Positions 13,610 to 21,785 of a DNA stretch of 34,077 nucleotides are shown piece by piece. This DNA comes from a virus. The position numbers and the translations under genes were made by a program. The DNA lies in IMG/VR virus record IMGVR_UViG_3300032278_004257, positions 1 to 34,077 of that record; one strand, 5' to 3'. Position 1 is the stretch's first letter. Each line of letters starts with the position of its first letter. The notes below the pieces were generated by a model. That model worked only from the letters and a program-made list of their open reading frames with translations. It was not told the DNA's origin and did no database searches.

Positions 13610-13914
13610 GCGTACAAGCAACTTTGGCCGAGGGTATCGCGCAGGATGCGCGGCTCGAAATTTTGCGGCAGCTGGAGAAGCAGGTCGACGGGCGACTGTC
13701 CGCGACGTTGCTGCGCCGAGCGCTCGATATCTACGGCATCACGCGCGATCGCGACTGGATCGAAACGCAGCTGCGCAAGCTGGAAGCGCTCGGCGCGATC
13801 GAGATCCTTTCGATCGGCGACATGCTAGTCGCGAAGATCCAGCGGCCAGGGCTCGACCACCTTCAGGAGCGCTCGCTCCTGGTCGGCGTCACGCGCCCGC
13901 GGGACGATAGCTGA
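13606..13914 (+). CDS. Mu gp26-like winged-helix protein
   Basis: The 102-residue product begins with a GTG that overlaps the previous stop. It reads as a small winged helix (ARLEILRQLEKQVDGRLSATLLRRALDIYGITRDRDWIETQLRKLEALGAIEILSIGDMLVAKI). Mu-like phages encode such a protein between the gp25 and gp27 homologues, and it is often annotated as a helix-turn-helix regulator. Whether it regulates transcription or acts in packaging is unknown. Confidence 0.85.
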   Translation: MSVQATLAEGIAQDARLEILRQLEKQVDGRLSATLLRRALDIYGITRDRDWIETQLRKLEALGAIEILSIGDMLVAKIQRPGLDHLQERSLLVGVTRPRDDS

Positions 13915-14489
13915 TGGCCGGCCAGCGCGGACGGGGACGGCTGTCGTCGATCGATCTCCTCCCCGAGGAGGCCGACGAGGATATCCGCTGGGCGTTGGAG
14001 CAGCTCCGCGAATGCAAGCTGCCGCAGAACACCATCCTCATCGAGTTCAACGAGCGGCTTGCCGACAAGGGTATCGACCCGATCAGCAAGAGCGCCTGGG
14101 GCCGCTACTCGGTGCGCAAGGCCAAGCAATTCCGCCGCCTCGACGACGTGCAGCGGATCTCGTCGGAGCTGGTCGGATCGCTCGGCACCGAGCACAGCGA
14201 CGAGGTGACGATCGCCGTGGCCGAGATGGTCAAGATGGCGGCGTTCCACGCGCTTGAAGGCGACGACGCGAAACCGAAGGACATCCTCGAACTCAGTCGC
14301 GCGTTGCAGGCCGCGGTCAGCGCCCAGCGCGGGTCGGCCGAGTATCGCAAACAGCTCGAGCAGCGCATCGCGCAGGAAGTCGCGCGGGCGGCCGACGTTG
14401 CGGAAACCATCGCCGCCGAGGCCGGCCTCGGTCCCGATCGCATTGCGCAGATGCGGCGCGAGTTCCTGGGCATCAAGGTCGATCAGTGA
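13914..14489 (+). CDS. Mu gp27-like protein (DUF3486), probable small terminase
   Basis: This 191-residue protein has the DUF3486 pattern: basic start GQRGRGRLSSIDLLPEEADEDIRWALEQL, then LIEFNERLADKGIDPISKSAWGRYSVR. The latter is a helix-turn-helix-like element, and a helical C-terminus follows. In Mu-like phages this gene precedes the large terminase and is taken to be the small subunit that recognises the packaging start. The ATG shares a base with the previous stop, and the terminase ATG shares one with its own stop. Confidence 0.92.
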   Translation: MAGQRGRGRLSSIDLLPEEADEDIRWALEQLRECKLPQNTILIEFNERLADKGIDPISKSAWGRYSVRKAKQFRRLDDVQRISSELVGSLGTEHSDEVTIAVAEMVKMAAFHALEGDDAKPKDILELSRALQAAVSAQRGSAEYRKQLEQRIAQEVARAADVAETIAAEAGLGPDRIAQMRREFLGIKVDQ

Positions 14490-16105
14490 TGGTCGAGCTC
14501 GACGAACTCCCGACCGCCGACCAGGCACCGCCGAAGTCGCCGGTCGACGAGCTGGTGATGGGCGACGTGCCGCCCGAGGGGTTCGACCCTTTGGCGGACG
14601 GGATCCTGATGGCACACCAGAAGGAATGGCTGGCCGACCAGTCGGACCTGAAGCTGTGCGAGAAAGGTCGGCGCACCGGGATCACCTTCGCCGAGGCGCT
14701 CGACACGACGCTGATCGGCGCGGCCGCCAAATCGGCGGGCGGGATGAACACCTATTACATCGGCGACACGAAGGACAAAGGGCTGGAGTTCATTGCCGTC
14801 TGCGCGCGCTTCGCCAAAGCCGTGGCGAAGGAGCTGCTGTCGGTCGACGAGTTCCTGTTCGACGACGTGCAGCCGGACGGCTCGACCCGGCAGATCGCAG
14901 CCTATCGCATCCGCTTCGCCTCCGGGAACGAGATCGTCGCACTGTCGAGCAACCCTGCGAACATCCGCGGCCTGCAGGGGCGCGTGGTGATCGACGAGGC
15001 GGCATTCCATCGCAATGTCGCCGCGGTGATCGATGCGTGCAACGCGATGCTGATCTGGGGCGGGACGATCCGGATCATCTCGACGCACAACGGCAACCTC
15101 AATCCGTTCAACGAGCTGATCTCGGAGACGCGCCAGGGCCAGTTCGACTATTCGATCCACACGGTCACGTTCGACGACGCGGTCGAGAACGGGCTGTACG
15201 AGCGCGTCTGCCTGATGCGGGGCTGGGAACCGACCGCCGAGGGCAAGCGCGAATGGTATCGCAAGATCCGCCGCGCCTATGGCAGCCGCGTCGAGGCGAT
15301 GCGCGAAGAGCTCGATGCAATTCCGCGCGAGGGCGAAGGCGTGCTGCTGCCGCTGGCTTGGATCGAGGCCTGCAGCGAGCAGCGCTACACGGTCGCGCGT
15401 TGGGAACCTCCCTATGAGGGCTTCGTGCGATCGAGCGAGGCGGCGCGGCGCGGGGAGATGGACGGCTGGCTGCATCGCGAGGTGCTGCCGGTGCTGCAGC
15501 GCTACGCCGATGAAGGTCACACCTGGTTCCTCGGCGGCGACTTCGCGATGCGGCAGGACCGGAGCTCCTATCCGATCGGCTTCGTCGACGACGGATTGAA
15601 GCGGCACGTGCCGCTGATCCTCGAAATGAAGCAGTGCCCCTATGACCAGCAGAAGCAGGCGCTGTTCTGGCTGATCGATCGGCTCGAAACCATGGGCGGG
15701 TTCGCGGCCGGCATCCTCGACGCGAACGGCAACGGCATGGCGCTCGCCCAGGAAGCCGCCCAGCGCTACGGCGATCGCATCACCGAGCTGATGCCGTCCG
15801 ATGCCTGGCGACGCGAGACCGGGCCGCGCTTTCGCGCCTCGTTCGAGGACGGGACGATCGCGATCCCGGCCGACAAGGACACGCGCGACGATCTGCGCCA
15901 GCTGCAGAGCGTGGGCGGCGTCGCCAAGATGCCGACCCATATCCGCAACGAAGGCAGCGACGGCACGAAACGTCACGGCGACAACGCGGTGGCGCTGTGG
16001 AACTTCCACGCCGCGACGATGCAGGATCCCGGCTTGCCCTGGCGACCGATGAACGCGGCGACCTCTCAGCAGCGCGACCCCGATGAAGATTGGATCCCGG
16101 CATGA
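14489..16105 (+). CDS. Large terminase, Mu gp28-like
   Basis: The 538-residue protein drives DNA packaging into the prohead and cuts the concatenated or integrated DNA. The ATPase part has a variant Walker A at about 58-66 (EKGRRTGIT), without the usual GKS/T, and Walker B RVVIDEA at 165-171. The RNase H-like nuclease part has candidate catalytic acids D351 (LGGDFAMRQD), D411 (GILDANGNG) and D498 (RHGDNAVALW). Length and motifs match Mu gp28 homologues, which package by headful and carry some flanking host DNA. It starts at 14489, one base before the small-subunit gene's end. Confidence 0.95.
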   Translation: MVELDELPTADQAPPKSPVDELVMGDVPPEGFDPLADGILMAHQKEWLADQSDLKLCEKGRRTGITFAEALDTTLIGAAAKSAGGMNTYYIGDTKDKGLEFIAVCARFAKAVAKELLSVDEFLFDDVQPDGSTRQIAAYRIRFASGNEIVALSSNPANIRGLQGRVVIDEAAFHRNVAAVIDACNAMLIWGGTIRIISTHNGNLNPFNELISETRQGQFDYSIHTVTFDDAVENGLYERVCLMRGWEPTAEGKREWYRKIRRAYGSRVEAMREELDAIPREGEGVLLPLAWIEACSEQRYTVARWEPPYEGFVRSSEAARRGEMDGWLHREVLPVLQRYADEGHTWFLGGDFAMRQDRSSYPIGFVDDGLKRHVPLILEMKQCPYDQQKQALFWLIDRLETMGGFAAGILDANGNGMALAQEAAQRYGDRITELMPSDAWRRETGPRFRASFEDGTIAIPADKDTRDDLRQLQSVGGVAKMPTHIRNEGSDGTKRHGDNAVALWNFHAATMQDPGLPWRPMNAATSQQRDPDEDWIPA

Positions 16106-18243
16106 ACTTCCTCACCAAGGCCCGCAATGCGATCGCGGCGTTCCGGCACGGCGGCTCGCCGCTGGCGATGACGCAGCTGATGCGGCGGACGCAGTTCGAC
16201 TATGCGCGCGAGGTCGGCGACGGGCTCGACGCGTCGGTCATCACCGCCCCGGTCCAGTGGCTGCAGCGATCGCTGCCCGAAGCGCGGCTGAAGGTCGAGA
16301 AAACCAAGCGCGACAGTTCGACCGAGGAACAGCGCACGCATCCGATGACGGCGCTGATCAGGCGGCCGAACCCGCATTACGGCGACATCGCGCTGTGGGC
16401 CGGGACGGTCCTGTCCTATTGCCTCGACGGCAACGCCTACTGGTACAAGGTTCGCAGTCGGGCCGGCAGCGTCGTCGAGCTGTGGTGGATCCCGAACTGG
16501 ATGATCGAGCCCAAGTACCCGGTCGACGGGTCCGAATTCATCTCGCACTATCGCTACGCGCCGGGCAACGGGGCCGCGCCGATCGCGATCGACCCGGCCG
16601 ACATCGTCCACTTCCGCCACGGGATCGATCCGCACAATACCCGCAAGGGCCTGTCGCCGCTGCGCGGCGTTCTGCGCGAGGTCTTCATCGATCTCGAAAG
16701 CAGCAATTTCTCGGCCGCGCTGCTCAAGAATTACGGCGCGCCGGGCGTGGTGATCAGCCCGAAGAGCGGCGTCGTGGCGGTGGGCGACGACGTGAAGGCG
16801 ACCGAGAGCTGGTTCCGCCAGAAATACTCGGGCGACGGGCGCGGCCTGCCGCTGGTGATGGGCGGGCCGACCGACGTGCAGGCGTTCGGTTTCAACCCGC
16901 AGCAGATGGAAACGGGCGGCGCGCGCGACGTGGCCGAAGAGCGTGTCTGCGCCTGCCTGGGCGTGCCGGCCGCGGTGGTCGGTTTCGGCGCGGGGCTCCA
17001 GGCGACCAAGGTTGGTGCGACCATGACCGAGATGCGCAAGCTCGCCTGGACCAATGGCGTGCTGCCGCTGGCACGATCGCTGGCCGACGAGATCAACCGC
17101 TCGCTCCTGCCCGAATGGGGCGATGCGCGCATGCTCGAGGCGGTGTGGGACACCGACGAGGTGCTCGCGCTGCAGGAGGACGAAGACCAAAAGACCGAAC
17201 GCTGGGGCAAGCGGCTCGCCAGCGGCGGCATCACCGTGTTTGAGTACCGCACCGCGCTCGGGATGAAGGCCGACGACAGCCACCGGTTCTATCTTCGCCC
17301 GATCGCGGCGATCGAGGTGCCGGAAGATGCTCCGATCGGAGACGGTCGCGAGGGCGGCGAGCCCGAGTCGACGAAGGGCACGAAGGCCAAGGGCGACGAG
17401 GACGACGAGGCGAGCCCTGACTACGTGCCGCCCGGTCCGCGGGCGAGCCGTGAAGCATATGAGCGTGGCGAGCGGTTCGCGCTGTTGCTGCGCCGGAAGG
17501 AGCGCGGGCAGATCAAGCGCTTCGGCAATGTGCTCGGCGGGCTGTTCGCCAAGTGGTCGGCCGAAACCAAAGACGCCGCCGAGAAGGCCTTGGCGGGCGC
17601 AGACCTGCCCGACGCCGGAAAAGCCAAGGGCGACGGTGCCGATGATCTTGGGGGCGATGCGGCGCTGAAGAAACTGGCCGAACGGGTGCTCAAGGCGCTG
17701 GCGATCGATATCTGGCGCGAGGAGCTGGTGAAGGCGTTCGAGGCGCAGTTCCTCAAGGTGGCCGAGGAGGTCGCCGAAGCGGGCGAGCTCGCCGGCATCG
17801 GCACCAACCTGCCCGATCCGGTGGCGCGCGCGATCGTTGGCACCGGGGGCACGCGGGTGGGCCTGATCGATCTCGACAAGCAAACCCGCGACGCGGTGTT
17901 CAGCGCGCTCGCCGAAGCGCGATCGCTGGGCGAAGGCGTGGACCAGATGGCGGCGCGGATCGCGGCCGACGTGGGCAGCGGCCCGTGGGAGGATACGCTG
18001 ACCCGCGCGCGGATGATCGCGCGTACCGAGACCAAGTTCGCGCAGAACATATCGACGATCCAGAAGGCGGCCGATGCCGGGGTCGAAAAGCTGATCGTGT
18101 TCGACGGCCGCTTCGGGCCGCCGCGATCGGAGGACACGCATATCGCGCGCGACGGCAAGATCGTGGACGCGGCGACCGCCGCGACCATGGCCGCGAACAT
18201 GCGGCCGAACTGCACGCTCAGCTTCGCCCCCTATTTTGAATGA
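16102..18243 (+). CDS. HK97-type portal protein fused to a MuF-like head-morphogenesis domain
   Basis: Residues about 20-420 of this 713-residue protein follow the HK97 portal family (LMRRTQFDYAREVGDG, ELWWIPNWMIEPKY, DIVHFRHGIDPHNTRKGLSPLRG, and a clip/crown region ending KRLASGGITVFEYR). A charged linker follows at about 410-450. The C-terminal 250 residues read as the minor capsid MuF / SPP1 gp7 family (RARMIARTETKFAQNISTIQKAADAGVEKLIVFDGRFG through MRPNCTLSFAPY). These are normally two genes in tandem. Mu itself has a different portal family (gp29), so this marks a head-module exchange. The ATG at 16102 overlaps the terminase stop. Confidence 0.9.
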   Translation: MNFLTKARNAIAAFRHGGSPLAMTQLMRRTQFDYAREVGDGLDASVITAPVQWLQRSLPEARLKVEKTKRDSSTEEQRTHPMTALIRRPNPHYGDIALWAGTVLSYCLDGNAYWYKVRSRAGSVVELWWIPNWMIEPKYPVDGSEFISHYRYAPGNGAAPIAIDPADIVHFRHGIDPHNTRKGLSPLRGVLREVFIDLESSNFSAALLKNYGAPGVVISPKSGVVAVGDDVKATESWFRQKYSGDGRGLPLVMGGPTDVQAFGFNPQQMETGGARDVAEERVCACLGVPAAVVGFGAGLQATKVGATMTEMRKLAWTNGVLPLARSLADEINRSLLPEWGDARMLEAVWDTDEVLALQEDEDQKTERWGKRLASGGITVFEYRTALGMKADDSHRFYLRPIAAIEVPEDAPIGDGREGGEPESTKGTKAKGDEDDEASPDYVPPGPRASREAYERGERFALLLRRKERGQIKRFGNVLGGLFAKWSAETKDAAEKALAGADLPDAGKAKGDGADDLGGDAALKKLAERVLKALAIDIWREELVKAFEAQFLKVAEEVAEAGELAGIGTNLPDPVARAIVGTGGTRVGLIDLDKQTRDAVFSALAEARSLGEGVDQMAARIAADVGSGPWEDTLTRARMIARTETKFAQNISTIQKAADAGVEKLIVFDGRFGPPRSEDTHIARDGKIVDAATAATMAANMRPNCTLSFAPYFE

Positions 18244-18254
18244 GGAACGGGACC

Positions 18255-18980
18255 ATGCAGACCAAGAATATGACGATCGAAGAGATGGACGAAGCGGGCA
18301 AGGGCCTCGCCCGGCTCGCGATCCTGTCCGAAGTCGATCACGACGGCGACACCTACAAGGCCGGGGCCTTCAGCTGGAAGGAAGGCGGCGACCAGTGGGC
18401 ACCGATCCTGCCGGCGCACAACCGCTCGAAGATGCCGTTCGGCAAGGCCCGCGTGTTCGAGCGCGACGGGGCGGCCTTCGCCGAGCTCAACATCAATCTC
18501 GGCACGCAGGTCGGCAAGGATTGGCATTCGGCGCTGAAGTTCGACCTCGACACCGGCAAGCCCGTTCAGGAATGGTCCTACGGCTACGACGCGCTCGAGG
18601 CCGAGCAGGACTACCAGAGCGGGCGCGGCGCGAAGCGCGTGCTGACCAAGGTCGACGTGTCCGAGGTGAGCACCGTGATCCGCGGGGCCGGCATCGGCAC
18701 CGGCACGCTGTCGATGAAGGCGGCGAAGGATACCGGCGAGCTGAAGGCGGCGCATTTCGAGCGCCTGCTCGGAGATCTCGGCGCGCTGGCCGACGCGCTC
18801 GAGACCGACCCGTCGATCGCCAGTGCGACCGGCATCAAGCAGCTGACGCAGATCCATGGCGAGCTGGGCGATGCCCTGGCCGAGATTGCGAGCGCGGATC
18901 CGTCAGCGATGAATGCGGCCGGGCAGAAAGCGCTGTTCGACTATCTCAGCGGCATGGCGGCGAAGCATCTGCGAGCGTAG
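18255..18980 (+). CDS. HK97-family prohead protease
   Basis: The product (241 residues from 18255) is the maturation protease that trims capsid and scaffold inside the prohead. Key features are the beta-strand start GLARLAILSEVDHDGDTYKAGAF, the likely catalytic His55 in LPAHNRSK, and a serine (about 139) in VSEVSTVIRG. The C-terminal helical part could act as a scaffold. Two starts are possible: ATG at 18240 overlaps the portal stop, and ATG at 18255 has GAGGA 8 bases upstream; I prefer 18255. The gene is followed by about 300 bp without genes. Confidence 0.92.
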   Translation: MQTKNMTIEEMDEAGKGLARLAILSEVDHDGDTYKAGAFSWKEGGDQWAPILPAHNRSKMPFGKARVFERDGAAFAELNINLGTQVGKDWHSALKFDLDTGKPVQEWSYGYDALEAEQDYQSGRGAKRVLTKVDVSEVSTVIRGAGIGTGTLSMKAAKDTGELKAAHFERLLGDLGALADALETDPSIASATGIKQLTQIHGELGDALAEIASADPSAMNAAGQKALFDYLSGMAAKHLRA

Positions 18981-19027
18981 GATGCTACCGGCCTGAAATG
19001 GCCACAGGAGCGATTTGAGGGCGGTTG

Positions 19028-19054
19028 GGGCGGATTGGTGCGTCCGAGCCGCCC
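19028..19054 (+). terminator. Terminator-like hairpin after the prohead protease
   Basis: GGGCGGATTGG (19028-19038) pairs with CCGAGCCGCCC (19044-19054) around a TGCGT loop, giving an 11-position stem with one mismatch and one G-U pair. Downstream is GATTGCGTTCTTT, only weakly U-rich. It lies 48 bases after the protease stop and would separate the packaging transcript from the capsid transcript. Confidence 0.45.
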
Positions 19055-19194
19055 GATTGCGTTCTTTGCCCCTCTTAAATCGATCCTAGAGCCTTCCGGA
19101 CGGTTTCCCTGACCCGCGATCGGCGACGATCGCTTGCGTTTGCCTGCCGGTCGCGCGATACAGCACCCGATCCCGACATCGCCGCAATCTTTCC

Positions 19195-19218
19195 CGCCCC
19201 GGAAAATTTTCCGGGGCG
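19195..19218. promoter_or_regulatory. 24-bp perfect palindrome upstream of the capsid gene (copy 2 of 2), with possible promoter
   Basis: The 20-bp core CCCCGGAAAATTTTCCGGGG (19197-19216) is identical to the one at 10924-10943. Here two more pairs on each side match, making 24 bp. The capsid ATG is 65 bp downstream with its own ribosome binding site (GGGAG). CATAAG at 19240-19245 could be the -10 element; transcription would start near 19252, placing the palindrome centre at about -45, a common activator position. The first copy lies just after the Mor-like activator gene. Confidence 0.7.
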
Positions 19219-19283
19219 CAGAGCGTCGTCCCGCACCCGCATAAGGCCCTCGATATCACGGCCAACATGACGGGAGCCAGCAG

Positions 19284-20615
19284 ATGAAGATCAAGGATAT
19301 GAACCTGGAACAGGCGAAGGCTCGCCTTGCGACGGTCCAGGAAACCATGGGCAACGTGCTCGAGGAAGCCGAGACCGATGGCAACAGCTACGATTTCAGC
19401 CAGGTCAAGTGCCTCGGCGACGACGTGAAGGGCCAGTCGGCTATCACCGCGAAGTTCCGCGAGCTCAACGACGAAGCCACCGACCTCGCCAAGCATATCG
19501 AGGACCTGTCCGAGACCGACCAGGCGGTGAAGGACTACAAGGGGCGCGAGCGCGGCGTCACCCGCCTCCCGTTCGGCTCGCCCGCTGGCGGCGCACACGG
19601 CGGCGACCCGTCCGTGATGCAGCAGATCAAGGCGCTGGGTCGCCAGGTGATCGAGAGCAAGGCGTTCAAGGACTGGGCCGACAACGGCAGCAGCGACGGC
19701 GTCCGCATCGAGGCCGAAAGCTCTTATCCGTCCGACGTGATGGCCAAGGGCGCGTCGACCGAGACGGTCGGCACCAAGGCGGTGATGAGCACCGGGGCCG
19801 GCTTCGCGCCCGAAAGCCTGCGCATCGGTCGCCTGGTCGAAGCGGTCACCCGCCCGATCCAGCTGCTCGACATCATTCCGATGGGTCGCACCAGCATGGC
19901 TGCGATCAAGTACATGGAAGAAACGACCCGCACGCACGCCGCTGCCGAGGTGGCCGAGGGTGCGGCCTATCCTGAAAGCACGTTCGTGTTCACCGAGCGG
20001 ACCGCCACGGTCCAGAAGGTGGCGGACAGCGTGCCGGTGACCGACGAGCAGCTGGAAGACGTGCCGCTGATCGAAAGCTACCTCAATGGCCGTCTCAGCT
20101 TCGGCCTGCGCCAGCGGGTCGATGCGCAGTCGGTCGCGGGCGATGGCACTGCCGGCACCCTGACCGGCATCCTCAACACGGCCGGCATCCAGACCCACGC
20201 CAAGGGCGCCGACACCGTGATCGATGCCACCTTCAAGGCGATGACCAAGGTCCGCACGGTCGGCCGCGCGATCCCGACGCACGTCATCTACAACCCGGCC
20301 GACTGGGAGCGCATCCGCCTCTCGAAGGATGCCGACGGCAACTATCTGTACGGGCCGCCCAGCCAGACCGGCGAGGCGCGCATCTTCGGCCTGCCGGTGG
20401 TGCAGAACGAAGTCGTGCCCGAGGGGACGGCGATCGTCGGCGCGTTCGAGGCGGCTTACATCTCGATCTACGAGCGCAAGGGCATCGACGTGCAGGTGGG
20501 CTTCCGTGGCGACCAGTTCGTCGAGGGCAAGCGCACGATCCGCGCCGATATGCGCCTCGCGCTGATCATCTTCCGCCCGGCCGCCTTCTGCGAAGTGACC
20601 GGCCTCAACCTCTGA
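19284..20615 (+). CDS. HK97-fold major capsid protein
   Basis: This 443-residue protein has the HK97 gp5 layout. The N-terminal delta/scaffold region is helical and coiled (about 1-90, LEQAKARLATVQETMGNVLEEAE). A low-complexity linker (FGSPAGGAHGGDP) near residue 95-108 is a likely maturation-cleavage zone, and the capsid fold follows (STETVGTKAVMSTGAGFAPESLR through IFRPAAFCEVTGL). LLDIIPMGRTSMAAIKYMEET and VQKVADSVPVTDEQLED are typical of the family. It would be cut by the protease encoded just upstream. Mu's own capsid is different at the sequence level. It is followed by two strong hairpins. Confidence 0.96.
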   Translation: MKIKDMNLEQAKARLATVQETMGNVLEEAETDGNSYDFSQVKCLGDDVKGQSAITAKFRELNDEATDLAKHIEDLSETDQAVKDYKGRERGVTRLPFGSPAGGAHGGDPSVMQQIKALGRQVIESKAFKDWADNGSSDGVRIEAESSYPSDVMAKGASTETVGTKAVMSTGAGFAPESLRIGRLVEAVTRPIQLLDIIPMGRTSMAAIKYMEETTRTHAAAEVAEGAAYPESTFVFTERTATVQKVADSVPVTDEQLEDVPLIESYLNGRLSFGLRQRVDAQSVAGDGTAGTLTGILNTAGIQTHAKGADTVIDATFKAMTKVRTVGRAIPTHVIYNPADWERIRLSKDADGNYLYGPPSQTGEARIFGLPVVQNEVVPEGTAIVGAFEAAYISIYERKGIDVQVGFRGDQFVEGKRTIRADMRLALIIFRPAAFCEVTGLNL

Positions 20616-20622
20616 TCCTGAT

Positions 20623-20647
20623 CGGGCCGGAGCGAACCTCCGGCCCG
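20623..20647 (+). terminator. Strong hairpin after the capsid gene (first of a pair)
   Basis: A perfect 10-bp stem, CGGGCCGGAG / CTCCGGCCCG, closes a 5-base CGAAC loop, 8 bases after the capsid stop. No run of T follows. It could end a share of transcripts or protect the capsid mRNA 3' end from decay, raising capsid output over downstream genes. Confidence 0.6.
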
Positions 20648-20658
20648 GTTCACCCGAG

Positions 20659-20683
20659 GGGCGCGGCCGCACGCGCCGCGCCC
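20659..20683 (+). terminator. Strong hairpin after the capsid gene (second of a pair)
   Basis: A perfect 9-bp stem, GGGCGCGGC / GCCGCGCCC, has a 7-base loop CGCACGC and is followed only by TTCC. It lies 11 bases after the first hairpin and before the ribosome binding site (AAGGAG) of the next gene. Confidence 0.55.
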
Positions 20684-20709
20684 TTCCAGTGAGCCAAGGA
20701 GAAGAACCG

Positions 20710-21201
20710 ATGAAAGCCAAGTCAGTAGTCTGCACCGAGCGCCTCTATCTCAGCAAGGACCGCAAGGCGGTGGTGCTGGAAGGCGACAAGCGTGCCGCCA
20801 CCCTCTACGCGACGCCGGGGCACAAGATCCCCGGCACCGCGGTCGAGAAGTTCGGCCTCGAAAATGGGACGCTGTCGGGCAAGGCCCGCACCGCCTCGAT
20901 CGCGAAGGGCGGCCGCGACGGCACGAAGGAAAAGGCCCCGGCCGGCGACAAGGAAATGCCCGCTGGCGGGAACAAGGACGGGCAGAACACGCCGCCCAAG
21001 CCGCCGCAGTTGACCGATATTGCCGGCATCGGCCCGGCGACCGCCAAGGCGCTGGTCGACGGCGAGATCGCCGATGTCGCCGCGCTGGCCGCAGTCGATC
21101 CGGCCGCCGCGCCCGAGATCGCCAACCTTCCGCCCGCCTTCGATTGGGCTGCGGTGGTCGGCAGCGCCAAGACGCTCGTCGCCGCGCAGCCGGCCGGCTG
21201 A
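20710..21201 (+). CDS. Head-region protein with C-terminal helix-hairpin-helix motif
   Basis: This 163-residue protein has a compact N-terminal part (MKAKSVVCTERLYLSKDRKAVVLEGDKRAATLYATPGHKI), a Lys/Gly/Pro-rich linker at about 65-98, and a helix-hairpin-helix-like segment at about 101-128 (LTDIAGIGPATAKALVDGEIADVAALA). HhH motifs bind DNA backbone in a sequence-independent way. Lying between capsid and head-tail connector genes, it may be a minor head or DNA-contacting protein. The start at 20710 has AAGGAGAA upstream. Confidence 0.85.
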   Translation: MKAKSVVCTERLYLSKDRKAVVLEGDKRAATLYATPGHKIPGTAVEKFGLENGTLSGKARTASIAKGGRDGTKEKAPAGDKEMPAGGNKDGQNTPPKPPQLTDIAGIGPATAKALVDGEIADVAALAAVDPAAAPEIANLPPAFDWAAVVGSAKTLVAAQPAG

Positions 21202-21221
21202 CGGGCTGACGGGAGGGACGC

Positions 21222-21785
21222 ATGCTGCTGGACCGGGTCAAGGAACGCACGGGGAGCGATCTCTCCGATGCCGAGCTGCAGGCGATGATCGACGCGATCA
21301 CCGCCGAGCTCGACGCGCGCCTTGGCCCGGCCGGGCCGATCAAGGAAGTGCTGGGCGATCCAAACGACCCGCGTTCGCGCCGGCTTTCCACGCTGCGCCT
21401 GGCGCGCCCGATCGACGAGGCGCAGCCGGTATCGGTCGAGGAGTTCGATCCGGGCAATGCCCAGGCGGACGAAACGCTGGTGCTGGCCGCCGACGATTAT
21501 TCGATCATCCACGGCGGGCGCACGCTGGTCCGGCTGCCGGGCGGGACCAACGGCCGGAGCTTCTGGGCTCCGCTGGTCCATGTTTCCTACACGCCGCTCG
21601 GCGCCGCCGCGCAGCGCGAGGAAGCGACCATCAAGCTGATGATGCTCGATCTGACCTACAAGGGCGCGATCAAGAGCGAGCGCGCGGGCGATTACCAGGT
21701 CTCGTTGAGCGGCGATCCGGCAGCCGATCGCGAGGCGATCATCGCGCCGCTCGAACAGCGCGCTGGCGGCATGGTGATGGCATGA
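21222..21785 (+). CDS. Head-tail connector protein (adaptor-like)
   Basis: The 187-residue product is encoded where siphophages have the gp6-like adaptor that sits under the portal. It has an N-terminal helix (MLLDRVKERTGSDLSDAELQAMIDAITAELDARLGPAG), which is typical of gp6-type connectors, and a beta-rich C-terminal half (VLAADDYSIIHGGRTLVRLPGG, ATIKLMMLDLTYKGAIKSERAGDYQVSLSG). The assignment rests on order and pattern. The start follows GGGAGG. Confidence 0.75.
   Translation: MLLDRVKERTGSDLSDAELQAMIDAITAELDARLGPAGPIKEVLGDPNDPRSRRLSTLRLARPIDEAQPVSVEEFDPGNAQADETLVLAADDYSIIHGGRTLVRLPGGTNGRSFWAPLVHVSYTPLGAAAQREEATIKLMMLDLTYKGAIKSERAGDYQVSLSGDPAADREAIIAPLEQRAGGMVMA

Larger units (their letters stand above)
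18981..19283. other. Gene-free region before the capsid gene (about 300 bp)
   Basis: No plausible plus-strand gene lies here. The minus-strand frame that reads across it is the antisense of the capsid gene. The region holds a terminator-like hairpin (19028-19054), the second copy of the shared palindrome (19195-19218), and a CATAAG hexamer at 19240-19245 that may be a -10 element. A break of this size is exceptional in an element where genes otherwise overlap, and it suggests that capsid expression has its own promoter. Confidence 0.6.

Noticed and set aside
19086-20735. 549-codon minus-strand frame across the capsid gene
   Set aside because: It is antisense to a confidently identified HK97 capsid gene; its sequence is His/Arg/Asp-rich, as expected of a complementary frame.
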